A stretch of 64,000 bases of DNA, from the NCBI RefSeq assembly GCF_025024155.1, contig NW_026251763.1:206511-270510 (forward strand), read 5' to 3'. A program made the position numbers and the translations under genes. Below, piece after piece: positions 1 to 12,500 of this stretch (positions within the stretch are counted from its first letter, which is position 1; each line of letters begins with the position of its first letter). A model generated the notes under the pieces. It worked only from the letters and a program-made list of their open reading frames with translations. It ran no database searches and was not told where the DNA came from. This DNA is from Gamsiella multidivaricata (Eukaryota > Mortierellomycota > Mortierellomycetes > Mortierellales > Mortierellaceae).

Positions 1-702
1 AGAAGAGCCCGTCCTTTCTGGTTCACTCTCTTTCTTCACTCTACCCTTCCTTCTCCAGTTTCTGTGCTCATTTTGACCTGCCTTTAGCAGCGCCTTGCCT
101 TTTATTTCAACAGGCGATTCGAATGTCCGCAGGTTGTACTTTTACGATACTCTTTCTGCTTCTTCTATGATCCTTGCTCTATGCCTAGCCAGCATACCCA
201 ACCTGGCCTGAGGCCCTTTGCTGGATATTTTATTTTGATTCGCTGCTGCTGTGCTGCTGTTGTATCTTTGACCTTGGTTGTGGTCTATTCATGTTGTGCG
301 TTTTTATTATTACTACTGTGAGGGTACACTATCGAATAAAGTACTCAATAGGCTCTGACGTTCAACCGACAACGGTCAAAGAAAGTGGTTGTGGTTCTGT
401 TGTTGCTTCTGCAGAGTCGATCGTACATCGATATCTTATCAGCAAGCAAGGACCCACGGGCCAAGAAGGCGTGGCAATTCCGTTTTCCCAGAGGGCTCCA
501 GACGGGCTCTTTGGTTCGCGCAGTGTGTGTGACGTGCCTCCCATATATGGCATGCCGCTGCTTATCAGCGTAAACAAAAAAAACGATCTGACCTTGATTT
601 TTATTATTTTTTGTTTTTCCCCCCGTCCCCCTCTCTCTTTCTCTCCTCCCTCCTCCTCACCATTCAATTCGAAGCTCTTTCACCACCCCAACTGCCATCA
701 CC
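1..702. other. Upstream region of IDH1, no gene recognised
   Basis: I see no convincing coding region here. The stretch just before position 703 is strongly pyrimidine-rich (CT and T runs around 600-680), as is common in fungal leader/promoter DNA. Short open frames in this region lack any recognisable protein feature. Confidence 0.5.
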
Positions 703-2426
703 ATGTTGCGCACGATCGCCCTCTCTAAGCCCCTCGCTGCTACCCTCAGCAAGGTAAAGCACTCGCTTCTCTTCTTTAGCCGACACGATGACTATGCGTT
801 TCTCGTCTTTGACTTTCCCATGATACGTCGTTCTTGTTCGCCTGAAGCACGGCCCTTGTTGGAGCTATCGGGTGCATATTCGCGCTGAATCGTGTCGCTT
901 TCTTTCTCTGACGCAATTGCAGTCCTCCAGTACACTTTTTATTCAGTAAAGAAGACTAACGTTTCTACTTGCTGCTTCTCATCTATGTAGATGGGTCCCC
1001 GTGCTATGAGCACTTCCACCATCGTGCCTCAGGTTCAGGATGTAAGTTGAGCTGGAAAGGAAAGGAATGCGTGGGTTTCGCGTCATATTTTTGTTGTCGT
1101 TATGAAAGTGGGGGATACATTTGTACTCTGGTGCTTGATGTAGCAGGGCAGGATCGACATGGAAGAAAGCAGAAATGGTGGCATGGAGCAAGGACAGCTC
1201 AAGTCTCAGGATAGTCGTCAATTGGGCTCAATTGCTCGATTCTGAATGCAGGACTAAATATGTTCATCTGTATCTTATCGATCCGGTGGAATATTAGGTC
1301 CCTTGCTCCAAGCTTGGAGGTCGCTACACCGTCACCTTGATCCCCGGAGATGGTATCGGTCAGGAGACTGCCGCGGCCGTCAAGACCATTTTCAAGGCCG
1401 CCAATGTGCCTGTCGACTGGGAGCAGTTTGATGTCTCTGGATACACCTCTGCTGATGACACGACTTTCAAGCAGTCTGTCGAGTCTTTGAGACGCAACAA
1501 GGTTGGTCTCAAGGGTATTCTCTACACCCCTGTTTCCTCTCTCGGTCACTCTTCCTTCAACGTCACCATCCGCAAGGATCTGGACATGTACGCCTCCTTG
1601 GTTGTCTGCAAAAACATTCCCGGCTACCCCACTCGCCACGAGAATGTTGACTTTGCCATCATCCGTGAGAACACTGAGGGAGAGTATTCTGGTCTTGAGC
1701 ACCAGTCTTACCCTGGAGTCGTTGAGTCGCTCAAGGTCATCACCCGCACCAAGTCTGAGCGCATTGCCCGCTTTGCGTTCGACTTTGCCCTCCGCAATAA
1801 CCGCAAGAAGGTGACCTGCATCCACAAGGCCAACATCATGAAGTTGGCTGACGGTCTCTTCTTGAACACCTGCCGTGAGGTCTCAAAGGAGTATGCTAGC
1901 TCTGGCATCAAGTTTGACGACATGATTGTCGACAATGCCTCGATGCAGCTTGTTTCGAGGCCCCAGCAGTTCGATGTCATGGTTATGCCCAACTTGTACG
2001 GAAACATTGTCTCGAACGTCGGTGCTGGTCTCGTCGGCGGACCCGGTATTGTTCCCGGATGCAACATTGGTCGCGAGTATGCCATGTTCGAGCCTGTAAG
2101 TGTTTGGCTGCTAGGCGATTGATTTAATTTTGAGCACATTTTCAAGCCGATACAGTCTGTGCTAACCACATGAATATCTCTTCATTGCCATTACAAAGGG
2201 CTGCCGTCACGTCGGAAAGGACATTCAGGGACGCAACACTGCCAACCCCTCGGCCATGGTCCTCTCGTCCGTTATGATGCTCCGTCACCTCGGCCTGGAT
2301 GACCATGCCAACAAGATTGCCAACGCTGTGTCGAAGACCATCATGAGCGGTGCTGTCAAGACCCCTGACATGGGCGGTTCCAGCACCACAACCGACTTTA
2401 CGTTCGCCATCATCTCGAACCTGTAA
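703..2426 (+). CDS. IDH1: NAD+-dependent isocitrate dehydrogenase, subunit 1, mitochondrial
   Basis: Catalyses, together with subunit 2, oxidative decarboxylation of isocitrate to 2-oxoglutarate in the TCA cycle in the mitochondrial matrix. Exons read as 703-753, 991-1041, 1298-2095 and 2199-2426, all with GT..AG introns, giving 375 residues, a normal length. The N-terminus ([17 protein letters not shown]) looks like a matrix-targeting peptide. Downstream come [42 protein letters not shown] and [10 protein letters not shown], all typical of the isocitrate/isopropylmalate dehydrogenase fold. TRHENVD before the IRENTEGE block and VDNASMQ match the regulatory-type subunit (yeast Idh1) rather than the catalytic Idh2. 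The subunit assignment is from family knowledge; the dehydrogenase identity is clear. It converges on the minus-strand gene at 2741-3400. Confidence 0.95.
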
Positions 2427-2740
2427 ATCGAATCAAATCGAGCCCAGTATTGTATTTTTTTTTATCGTTCTGCAGTCGTATTTTACCCCGCCCCATGAGA
2501 TCACACACACACAAACACACACACACCCACATACACCATTGCACCTCCCAACTCTTTTGAACCATGTTCGCTTCCAAGTTCCCATGTTTTCTTTTGTGTT
2601 TCTTTTTTTAAAGAAAACATTTGTCCGCATTTCTCAGTAATAAAATGATAAAAAGATAAAAAGATAAAAAGATAAAAAAAAAAATCTTACTGTGCTATAG
2701 ACATATAGACACTTTATTATTGCATGGATGAACAAGAAGA
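2427..2740. repeat. Convergent 3' intergenic region with simple repeats
   Basis: Between the two converging genes lie a CA-rich tract near 2503-2530 and three to four copies of GATAAAAA near 2647-2680 followed by an A run. I see no gene. The A-rich block probably lies in the 3' untranslated or polyadenylation region of IDH1. Confidence 0.6.
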
Positions 2741-3400
2741 TCAAGTCTCGATACTGATCGTATGGAATCCCATGAGATGCTGATCGACCCAGCCTAGAAT
2801 CCATAGATGGACTCTGGTCGGAGAAGAGGGCAAGATCACCCTGTAGAGGGCCACGGTGGGATGCTGTGTTGGTGATGCTGTGGGATCATAGTGAAAGAGA
2901 TCCAACAGGGCGCTTTGGATTTTATCGGATCCAGGGTTGGATTGGTTGAGGATGATATGGAGGTCGGTCGTCTGTTCGCAGGCGATATCCGACTCGTTAG
3001 GAAGGAGCTGTGCTTCCTTGAGAATGGACAAAAGATCTGATTCGGACGGAAGGGGTCTTGCGGCAGTGTTGCTGCTGGTCGTTACTGTTGTTGTTGTTGT
3101 TGAAGGTAAAGATGAAGGCGCATGCGATTGATTACTGGGGATGAAGATATCGACGGTCTGGAAGCGCTCTTCGCCTTCGGAGATAAAGAGGGCGTCCTGT
3201 TGAGCGTGCTCCAGGATGGCGATGGCATGGGTGGAGTGGGCTGTCAGGTCGTTGGTGGCGGTGTTTTTGTTTGTGATATGGGATATGGAGGAGGTTGGTT
3301 TTGAGGCAGTTGGGACATAGGGGGTGTTTCCGACCCCAGGGATGGTGCGGGTGAGCATGGACAGGTATGCTGCGTCGGTTGAGTCTTGAGTCGGGTCCAT
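2741..3400 (-). CDS. Hypothetical protein, possible NuiA-like (nuclease A inhibitor-like) C-terminal domain
   Basis: A single-exon frame of 219 residues from MDPTQDSTDAAYL to a C-terminal GFHTISIET. The first ~130 residues are low-complexity (Ser/Thr/His-rich) and look disordered. The last ~90 (from LLSILKEAQLLPNESDIACE) have a compact pattern: an N-terminal helix, LPNESD, then VHLWILGWVDQHLMGFHTISIET at the end, written here as overlapping pieces of one stretch. The LLxxLxxAxxLLPxESD start and the hxGhxTxxhET end resemble the NuiA-like family (PF07924), known from cyanobacteria, plants and some fungi. This assignment is from memory of the family pattern and is tentative. I cannot say whether it binds a nuclease. 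It converges with IDH1. Confidence 0.45.
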   Translation of the reverse strand: MDPTQDSTDAAYLSMLTRTIPGVGNTPYVPTASKPTSSISHITNKNTATNDLTAHSTHAIAILEHAQQDALFISEGEERFQTVDIFIPSNQSHAPSSLPSTTTTTVTTSSNTAARPLPSESDLLSILKEAQLLPNESDIACEQTTDLHIILNQSNPGSDKIQSALLDLFHYDPTASPTQHPTVALYRVILPSSPTRVHLWILGWVDQHLMGFHTISIET

Positions 3401-4539
3401 TGGGGTGGTTGTTATTGCTGCTGTTGCTGTTGTTGTTGTTGGAGAGAGTGAATGGTGGAAGGAGAAGGGATCAGGAGGAGGTGGTTATAATGACAAAGTG
3501 GTCTCGGTTCCAGAAGTAACGTCATTGGCTGCAAAAGAGGGTCGAGCCAATGGAATGCCGCCCTCCCTTTTTGTCAGGCTGCAGGGCAGGGGTGTGATGT
3601 GAATGATATGAATGATATGAATGATATGGATGACATGGATGATATGAATGAGAGGGTCGGCATGGTCGCCCAGTCTCCTTTGACGCGTCAACCTGGTTTG
3701 ATCAGGGGGCAGGGATACAACTGGCGTCGGTTGACGCTGCCCAGAGGGCTACAGGAGGGTGCGGAATGGGGAATGGTGGCAACGGACGGGCGGGAAGGAG
3801 GAAGGCGATGAAAATTTTTATGCGCATGTCCATGCGATGTTATTTCGTGCTTCCTGTGCTTGTGCCCATCCCATCCGCAGGTCCGCTCCCCATCCATCTA
3901 AACACCCTTTGCCCTTTACTTTAAGGCCTTGCCTTGCTTGCCCTCCGCTCTTTCTCATCCATCCTTCCCATCCCTTTGTTTCCCTTCTTCTTGTTGCTGT
4001 TGTAGCTGTTGTTGCTGTTGTTGCTGTCGTTGTTACTGTTCTTCTTCTTGCTCTTCTTCTCCCCTTCTTGGTTCTTGTCCCAAGTTTGCAGGTCATCGCA
4101 CCCCGACTCCTCCTCATCCCTCCCTCGGCCATGTCACACTCCCTTTCTCGCTCTTGATTATTATTTCTCTCCTGCCTGCTCCTCCTCCACTCTCACTCCC
4201 CCCAACAACAGCAACACTTAATTGAACATACACACGCACACACACATATACACATACATACACACACACACACTCTCTCTCTCTCTATCCCCCACTCGCA
4301 CACCAACTTGTTGACTGTGCTTGTTTGTTTGTTGTCCCCCGCTCGCTCTTGCACCTGCAACCTTCATTAACCTTTGTCATCTGCACCCAATCCAGCTCCA
4401 TCATCTTTTTTTTTTTTTTTTTTTTTTTCTTTTCTTTTTTTTCGTCTTCTTCATCATCATCATCTTCTTCTTCATCATCACCACCACCATCATCATCCTT
4501 CTTAATCTCCATCTGTTTTTTTAATCCTTCTTGTCGATC
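3401..4539. promoter_or_regulatory. Upstream/leader region of the RhoGEF gene, rich in simple repeats
   Basis: About 1.1 kb separates the two divergent genes. It holds a 9-bp tandem repeat at 3601-3651, a GTT/GCT-rich stretch at 3990-4060, a CA/CT microsatellite near 4225-4285, a T run near 4407-4428 and a TCATCA/TTCTTC block near 4445-4500 that ends just before the ATG at 4540. No gene is evident. The pyrimidine-rich block probably forms the 5' leader. Confidence 0.55.
3601..3651 (+). repeat. 9-bp tandem repeat (GATATGAAT-like)
   Basis: Five to six imperfect units of GATATGAAT/GACATGGAT follow one another. It is read directly from the sequence. It lies in the intergenic region and has no evident function. 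Confidence 0.8.
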
Positions 4540-7500
4540 ATGGCGGATAACCTGGCCACGGTTGTTGCCCAGGATAATTCCTCCGCCACCACTTCTCAGG
4601 CGGGGGTTGGCCCTATCCCCACCGCCTTCCCTCCAGGTACCACCAGCGCCAACCACGGCTACACTAGCGCCCAATATGTTTCAAGGCATAGGCCGGCCTC
4701 GAAACAGCAGCCTTCTGGTGCCTCTCCGCTCCAAGGTCCATATGCATCCCAGCCAGCGAGATCTGGTCCTCATCACCATCAACAGACACATCCCAACTAC
4801 ACCCTCTCGTCCCAACAGCCATCAAAGCCCTCTCCCGTCACGGTTCCTTCACAGGGGTTCATCCCTCCGCCTTCAAGGCCACCCGTTATATCCTCACCCA
4901 TCCAGCAGAGCCAACCATCCTCGCCAGCAACATATTCTCAGCAAGGTATCTCTGTCTCTTCACAGGTCCCTGACCCTTACTCACCCATCATGGGTACCCC
5001 ACGCTTCTCCACTATTGGCCCACCTAGGCCAGTAGCTCCAGTACTCGGTGGACCTATGCGTTCCCCAGGACCATTCATCAGAGCCCCACATCCACAAGGT
5101 CCGCCTGGGCCTGCAGCCTACTATGGTTCGTCTTCTGGCCGACCCATGGCCGCCGATGTTGGACAAGGATATCCTGCGGACTATGCAAGGGGCCCTGTGC
5201 GACCGCCACCGCCACCATATGCGACACGGGAAGGATCAGTGGGACTAGGTGGCGTCGGAAATCCAGGACACAGTGTTGGACAAGGCATGGGGGGACAAGG
5301 CATGGGGCCAGGGGTACCAGGACCGGGTATGGGTCCACGATCACATCCATTACCCCAGCAACAACAGTCCATTCCTGCATCTTATCCTATTGCAAATCGG
5401 TTCTCGACACAGTCCCTACCCGGTAGGGAACATGAAGGCAGCCCATACAGTGGAAATGGACCAGCACATCATCCCAATGTGCGTCCTCCTCCGAACGCAT
5501 GGAACGACCCCGCGGGACAAAATGGCGTGGGGCCAGGACCAGTGACCCATCGCCGCACAGCCTCGACTCAGATTCAACCCACATATTATACTCAAGGCGA
5601 CCATCAGGGACTGGACCGCCAGACATCTATCGCTGCTCGATATAATGGTGGACCATATCCACCCAATACTGGCCAGTCTTATCAACCCCAACCAATATTC
5701 TCCTCAAGCCCCAACCGGCAATTGGTGCGGCATCAACTCACTGATGGACCCGCCAACAATGTCCCACGATCTCATAACGGGCCTTCAGGCTCCGCAGATG
5801 GATATTACTATTCAAATACTCCATTTCGCAAACTCTCTGTCAGCGAGAGTTTTGATGGTGGAAGGATTAGTCTGGACTCAACAGCGAGCATAGAGTCAGG
5901 ATATTCCAGCCGCCAGCCCTCACTCTACCCGACACCCAACATGTATGGGCGTGATGCAGATGTCGGCATGGACATCTTCCCACCTAATCGACAGCGCTCT
6001 GCTTCAAAGTCGTCAACCTATTCCGCCCATTCTGTCAGCTCGGACTACTATGCAGATTTTGACAGTATATTGGCGCCGCGATCAACCACCCCTAATGGAG
6101 GCACCCCACAAATCTCCATCCAATCTGCTCAAGGGTACCCCGCCGGACGATCAGATCCGTTCTCTATGCGCGCACGAACACCATCTCCTGGTCGCACCAG
6201 GCAAGGATCAAACCCGCCCATGGTGAACAGAGGTGGTACGATTATTTTTATTTTATTTTATTTTTTGGAAGGGGGGGGGGGGGAAGGCGTAACAAATGTA
6301 CTGACATATCTCCTTCCTTACGATGGACCTCTCCTTTCTCATCCCTTCTCATATTTTGTACCTATAGCCAACCCTCCCGTCTTTCTTGTTACCAGTCTAC
6401 CCCAGTCGGAGGCATCCCGTCGAAGCGCAGAATTTGTCCGCATGCCACCGACTCAGCCCAACATATCCCGACTGCAAGGGGAGCGCTCTCAGTCGTTTTC
6501 TTCCTACAGTCCACCCTCTTTTGATCTCCACGCACGACAGGCGGCCCTTCAGGGCTCTGTGTCTTCGGGCGCATTAGGCCCACTGGTTGTCAAGAAACCT
6601 CCAATTGTTTACCCTGCTTTGCTTTCGCGTGTTGCCAACGCATTTGTGCAGCGGATCACGACATCCTCACGCATCAAGGATTCAATCGAGTACAAGGATT
6701 GCTTTGATGGACGAGATGCAGTGGTAATGTCTCATTGAGCATTCTTCCATTTTCATATTCCATGACTACCCAAGACGTTTCTTCGCACTTCTACCAAACT
6801 AAACATAGCATCTTTATTACAATAGGACAAAATCGCATTTATTATCAAAACTACGGATAGGAACTTAGCACTACTGCTAGGTCGAGCGCTTGACGCGCAA
6901 AAGCTGTTCCACGATGTCACGTACGATCATCGCCTGCGGGACAGTGTCAACGAGCTGTACCAGTTCCGCAACAAGTTGATTACAGGAGGGCCTCGCATCC
7001 GCTCCATAGAGTCGCACGAATACTCTGGCAGGCCATCGTACTCGTCATCAGAACCCATGGATGATGTGGATGCTGTGAACGGCGTTTTCACGCTATTGAC
7101 CGACTGCTATTCGCCAACCTGCACCCGTGACAAGCTATGCTACAGTATCGCGTGCCCTCGTCGTCTGGAACAGGTATATTATCGGTTGAATAGTGGCGGC
7201 TCAAATCATTCTACACTCTTGTGTCGAAAGCGCATTTTAAAAACATCATATCTCTTTATTAGCAATCTCGATTGAACTTGACACCCAACGGTGGTCTGAA
7301 GCGCGCTTTGAGCAGATCGTCTTCAAAGGAAAAGAAGGATCAGCGTCTTTGGATCACATCAGTGCCAAAGGAAATCTCGGATGCCTGTTCTTTAGAAGAA
7401 AAGAAACGACAAGAAGTTATTTTCGAGTTGATCTACACTGAGAAGGACTTTGTAAACGATCTGAAGTACCTTAACGATGTAAGTCCACTGTGCATTGCAG

Positions 7501-10500
7501 AACTATAAATGCACGGGAACCAGTCTGCTATTTTTGATGGAGTGATCTGAAGATGCGCTTTTAACCTGGAGTTTTTGGCTATCTTTTAGAAATGGATCAC
7601 GCCTATTCGTAATCTGGACCTCCTCCCAGAATCCCGAAGGGAGGCTTTCATTGACAGAGTGTTTTACAACATCAAGGACGTTTACGCCGTCAATTCAAAA
7701 CTGGGAGAGGCACTTCTCAAACGGCAGCAGGCTTACGCAGTTATACCCGAGGTGGGCGACATCTTCCTGGAGCATGTCGTCAATTTCTCTCCCTTTGTGC
7801 TCTACGGAGCAAACCAGATTGAGGCCAAATACGAGTTTGAGCACGAGAAGAACACGAACAGCGCCTTTAGCAAGTTTGTTGAGGTAAGCAAGCGGCAGGA
7901 TGTTCGGGTGGTCTGTACCAACAGGACATTGACCGTTTTACGTTTCTCTTCAATGATCTAATATTCGATACTTCATTATTTTTACTCATAATGTAGGAAA
8001 CGGAGAGGAGACCCGAGTCGAGGAAACTGGAGCTGAACGGATATTTGACCAAGCCGACAACCCGTCTTGGCCGCTACCCTCTGCTGCTAGAGGCTGTCCT
8101 CAAATATACCCCAGAAGAGAACCCTGACAAGAAGGCGATTCCCCAAGTCGTCAGCATCATCAAGGACTTTTTGCAGAAGGTCAACCTTGAGTCTGGCAAA
8201 TGCGAGAACGCATTCAATTTAAGACAGATCAACAAGGGTCTACAGTGGAAGAGTGAACCCATGGTAAGTTCGTTGACGCATTTCGAAGGCGTAATTCGCA
8301 TTTAGAAAGACACGCAATTTAAAAGACTGCCTTGCTTTTCATATTCCAGGAGTTGAATCTTCTTGCCAAGGACCGCCAGTTGATCATGAAGGGACCGCTC
8401 AAAAAGAAAGGAACAAGTTCAGAGCATGCCGACCTTTACGTGTTTGTGTTTGATCATGTATTGCTCTTAACCAAGGAAAAGAAGGGCAAAGGCGGAGAGG
8501 GCTACAAAGTACATAAACGACCTATCCCGCTCGAGTTGTTGACTCTATCGACGATGGAGGAGCCGGTTATGAAGTCTTCTCGCCGAACATCATCGCTCAT
8601 TCCACACAAGTCATCGTCACACACCAGCAACGTGGTCTCCAAAATAACGCCCACCTCTGGTCCGCTGTCCAAGATCACGTCCGATTCCAAGTCCGGGTAC
8701 CCGATCGTGTTCACCCACATTGGAAGATACGGTGGTTCATTCACACTGTACGCGACGACCCACGCAGGAAGGAAGAATTGGATGGACAAGATCCAGAAAC
8801 AGATCCAGGCTCTGAAGAACAAAGCAGATTCGTGGAAACTGCTGCCTGTTTCTGAGAGATTCTTCTCAGCCAGCAACAAGGTCAACTGCTCTTCAACCTA
8901 TGGTGAGTTTTCCCTTTTTATGTTTTATGTGAATTTGGTATCGTGTACTTTTTCTGTTCAAACCAGTTTTTGCTTACGCGCTTTGCCTGTGCTGATATAG
9001 ACAATGGAAGACGACTCGTTATTGGAACGGATGCTGGTGTGTATGTCGGCAAGCCCAAGGGTCAGTTTGTCAAGATAATCCCTCGCGAACGTGTATCGCA
9101 GGTCGATGTGTTGGAGGATGAGCGCATCCTCCTTGTGCTGGCAGAGAAGCATCTGCTCGCTTACGGTCTTGAAGCCCTAGATGCGAACGACCCTAACTCC
9201 CCCAACAAGAGGGCCAAGAAACTGGGTTCTTCGGTCAGTTTCTTCAAGACTGGAATTTGCCAGAACAGGACGCTTGTGGGCATCGTCAAGAATTCAAGTA
9301 ATGCGCTTGACCAAAGCTCTACCATTAAGACCCTGGAGCCTATTGAGCAAGACAGCTCCAAGAAGAACAAGCACAGCTTGCGTACCATGCTTCGTGGTGG
9401 CAACACAGAACTTTTCAAGCTGTACAAGGTAAGGCCATGCAGGGCATCATAACGATCCTTTGTCGACCCGGATTGTATCGCTTCCTGAAATGACACGCTA
9501 ACCCTTAGTTTTCGTATTTCTACGTTTTGTGTAGGACTTTTACATTCCACGCGAGACCAATTCGCTTCATTTCCTGAGGAATACACTCTGTGTTGGATGC
9601 AGCAAGGGCTTCGAGTTGATCGATCTCTCCAATCTGAATACTCAAGATCTGTTGGACTTTAGTGATCCAACATTGGACTTTGTCCACAAAAAGGACGAGA
9701 ATCTCAAGCCATTGGCCATTTATCGCATCGGCTCTGGCGACTCGTTTACTTTCTTGCTTTGCTATGAAGGTACCATTACCTTGCAGCTGATGATGTATAC
9801 ATCCTTTGCGATGCTACTAGAGTTATCGTTGCTAATCCATCTAACGCTTGATTTTTGGGGGTTTTTTTCGCGTTGCTTAGAATTCTCATTTTATGTTGAC
9901 AAGACTGGTCGTCGCGCACGGAATGGGTGGATTATCCACTGGGAGGGCGTGCCGACGTTCTGCGCACTCTCTCTTCCATATGTCATCGCATTTGACCCAT
10001 CGTTTATCGAGATCCGACACGTTGAAACGGTAAGGCGATTTGTTCTGCAACAAGGGTATAGTACTATGCATGATTCGAACCTTCTGAATCTGTCACTCAC
10101 ATCATTTTATAAAAAAAAAAAAAAAAAAAAACGTTCAGGGTGATCTTGTTCAAATCATTCCAGGCAACAATATCCGGTGCCTCTACCATATTGCCAACCA
10201 GCCTGGAGCCATTCACGTTGTCATGACTGATGAGGAAGGCGACTACCAGACAATCACACAGCTCTGCCGGGAGTCCCAAATCGCAGGTCTTCTGGGCAAG
10301 GATGACTGTGAGGAGGAGGAGTCACTGCCCACGTACAACCCGGCGACGATTGTCGAGGAAGAGGAAGGGTCGTATATGCCCGAGGATGAGAAGGAAAGCG
10401 CCATGTTGGATGACGATGATGATGAGAGTGGAAACTATAGCCCGATGGAAGGACCGTATCCGCACCATCCCAGTGGTCTTAACCGGGCCGTGAACCGACT

Positions 10501-10672
10501 GACGCTGGATTTCGGCGAAGGGTTCGATTTTGGATCGAACTCGCCAGAGAGTCCACAGAGCTTCCAAGAGATCCTGGATATTGGATCTTCAACAGCAGCC
10601 CATAGTGGTGGATCCTCAAGTTCGTTGTCGTTGAGGGACGATAGCGATGGGCAACGTCCAACGTACATATAA
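4540..10672 (+). CDS. ROM2: Rom2-like Rho1 guanine-nucleotide exchange factor (DEP-DH-PH-CNH)
   Basis: Activates a Rho1-type GTPase at the plasma membrane, upstream of cell-wall synthesis and the integrity pathway. Eleven exons: 4540-6236, 6396-6723, 6826-7173, 7263-7478, 7590-7883, 7997-8263, 8350-8902, 9001-9428, 9535-9769, 9881-10029, 10139-10672. They sum to 1682 residues. Residues ~1-600 are Pro/Gln/Ser/Gly-rich and disordered. A DEP domain (~628-730) contains DGRDAV and RALDAQKLFHDV. The DH domain (~837-1030) starts KKRQEVIFELIYTEKDFV and includes TRLGRYPLLLE. PH follows (~1060-1200), then a citron-homology domain (~1240-1560; GRRLVIGTDAGVYVG, GCSKGFELIDL, GWIIHWEGVP). An acidic tail ends the protein. 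The start is the ATG after the pyrimidine-rich leader. Exon 1 can be read through its intron, so the 6237-6395 splice is inferred from sequence character and frame. Confidence 0.93.
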
Positions 10673-10935
10673 CCAAACAAAGCGATGTATGCATCTGCAG
10701 CTCCATTTCATCTATCTACACATCATATATACAACAACATACAATAATAATAATGCTTTTGGGCCTCCACTCAAACACATAAACCAAAAGGAAATGGACA
10801 TTTGAATATGAAAGAGGGGAGTGGAAGACCGTTTTTATTCTTGCTTTTTAATAATGGAATGGGTTGCAAAAAAAAATCACAGAATGAGACAAGGGTTGTG
10901 TTTGTATATCTTTTGTTCCTGTAGGGATCTTTTTT
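10673..10935. other. Convergent intergenic region between RhoGEF and ATP16
   Basis: A short, AT-rich interval holding the 3' untranslated regions of two converging genes. There is no gene and no further structure beyond A/T runs. Confidence 0.6.
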
Positions 10936-12276
10936 TTACTTGGCGTTGACGGCAGCCTGAAGGGACTCAAGAACCTCAACCTCGATCTTGGCAGCGAGCT
11001 TCTCCTCCTCGGTAGCGCCCGAGTTGACGAGACGGTGGGCCTCAGCAAGGTTGTTGCGGATGGCCTCGGGGCTGAATTCCTCGACGGGGAAAGCCTCGAC
11101 GGCGTTGATGTTGAGGGTCGAGTCAGGGTTCATGGTGGCGAAACCTCCAGAGACTATTTTCCGAAAAGACATTACAAGCAACGGTTAGAACAATGGGTCC
11201 GATCCGGTATTGAGAAGATAATGCTTGCGAGCAACAATGGGCCTCGGTTGTTATGAGATGTCCAGTGTAGGAGGTTCGTTCGATACCCCTCACTGTTATC
11301 CCTGACGTTGTCTTTTTTCCTGTGTCGAGCATGCACTCTTGCTGGGATCCCGAATGCAACTTCAAGAACAAAAAAACAAAGACATAAAAAAGAACGTATG
11401 CGCTTTACCAAAGAACTTCTTGGTGGCAGCGCCCTCGATGACCTCGACAACACCGGGACGGAGCTCCTCGATCGAGGAGACGTGGCTGGCAAGAATACCC
11501 ATGTCACCGGAAACGGCGGCGATGTTGACCTGAGCAACCGAGGCGTCCTTGTACAGGACCTATCCACATCGACAAGGATAAAACGAGAACATAATAAGTA
11601 AATGGTTGGTGTTGGAAGAATATGATGCCTTGGTCGCTTTTTTTTTTTTTTTTTTTTCGTGTTATTCGTGTCCGATGGGTAAAATGAGAAAGGGATTTCC
11701 GGTTTACCTGGTGGGGGACGGCAAAGGTCAGACGAAGACCGGTGGCAGCGGCTTCGGTGGCATAGGAGCGGACTAAGTCGAGAAGAGAGGGTCAGATATT
11801 AGTGAGGGATTGGTTTCTTGCAAGTTATTTTGCTTCTCAGGCACAGGAGGAGGGGGGAAAAAGAGGCGAGTGTGCCATTTTTAGTCGAGATCTGCGGAAG
11901 GGGGTTGCGTTGGTGTGTTTTTTTTTGGCTTAGTCCTTGGGACGATCCTGTGCTGTGGTCTCCTCTTCGATTGAATGGTATGTTATGATGTATAAGGAAG
12001 GTGAGCTGTAGGAGTCTAGTGTCCCGCGTCTGATCCCAGCCCGCGCTATTTTCGTTGGTTGCATCGAACGTTGATTCCCTCCGTCATATACTGGTCCCGG
12101 TAAAATGGATCGATTTGATTTGATTCGTCGGGTGAAATTGGCGCCTCAACATCCTCCTGTTCCTGAAATAATAAAATAGGGTAAAATAAAGCAGGCGTTG
12201 AGGAGAATGAAGAAAGTGGGTTCATACCCATGCGCACAGGGCGGACAGCGCGAGCGGAGCGGGCAAGGAAGTTCAT
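10936..12276 (-). CDS. ATP16: F1Fo ATP synthase F1 delta subunit, mitochondrial
   Basis: Part of the rotor central stalk of mitochondrial ATP synthase (homologue of bacterial epsilon). Exons on the minus strand are 12228-12276, 11708-11772, 11409-11559 and 10936-11153, giving 160 residues, close to the usual size. The N-terminus MNFLARSARAVRPVRM is a typical Arg-rich matrix-targeting peptide. The mature part contains TGLRLTFAVPHQ, VNIAAVSGDMGILASHV, FGVSGGFATMNPDSTLNI and a C-terminal helical hairpin (IRNNLAEAHRLVNSGATEEE), matching the beta-sandwich plus helices of the delta/epsilon family. Intron 1 is long (455 nt) for so small a gene. The start lies 224 bp from the start of the divergent MULE relic, so the transposon has landed next to this promoter. 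Confidence 0.93.
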
Positions 12277-12500
12277 GGCTGAAGGGAGGGTCTGAGGGGA
12301 GGTATGGATGAAGGTGAAGGGACGATCGAGATGGGACATCCCCCAACCGGGAGCAGAGGTTATTATGAGTGGCTTGCGGGAGCCGCTGTATCACATGACA
12401 CCCTCCGAGTATCTTGTTCCAGAAAAAACTGTGCACGCGATACCCTTCACCCTTATCCCCCAACCACCGCGACAACGCACCGCTTGCACGACAACACGCT

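Noticed and set aside
1199..1825. Minus-strand frame of 208 codons opposite IDH1
   Set aside because: It is a shadow of the well-supported IDH1 exon 3; composition mirrors the sense codons and no domain is present.
4325..5035. 236-codon plus-strand frame overlapping the RhoGEF start
   Set aside because: Begins in the T/TCA microsatellite leader and overlaps the true exon in another frame.
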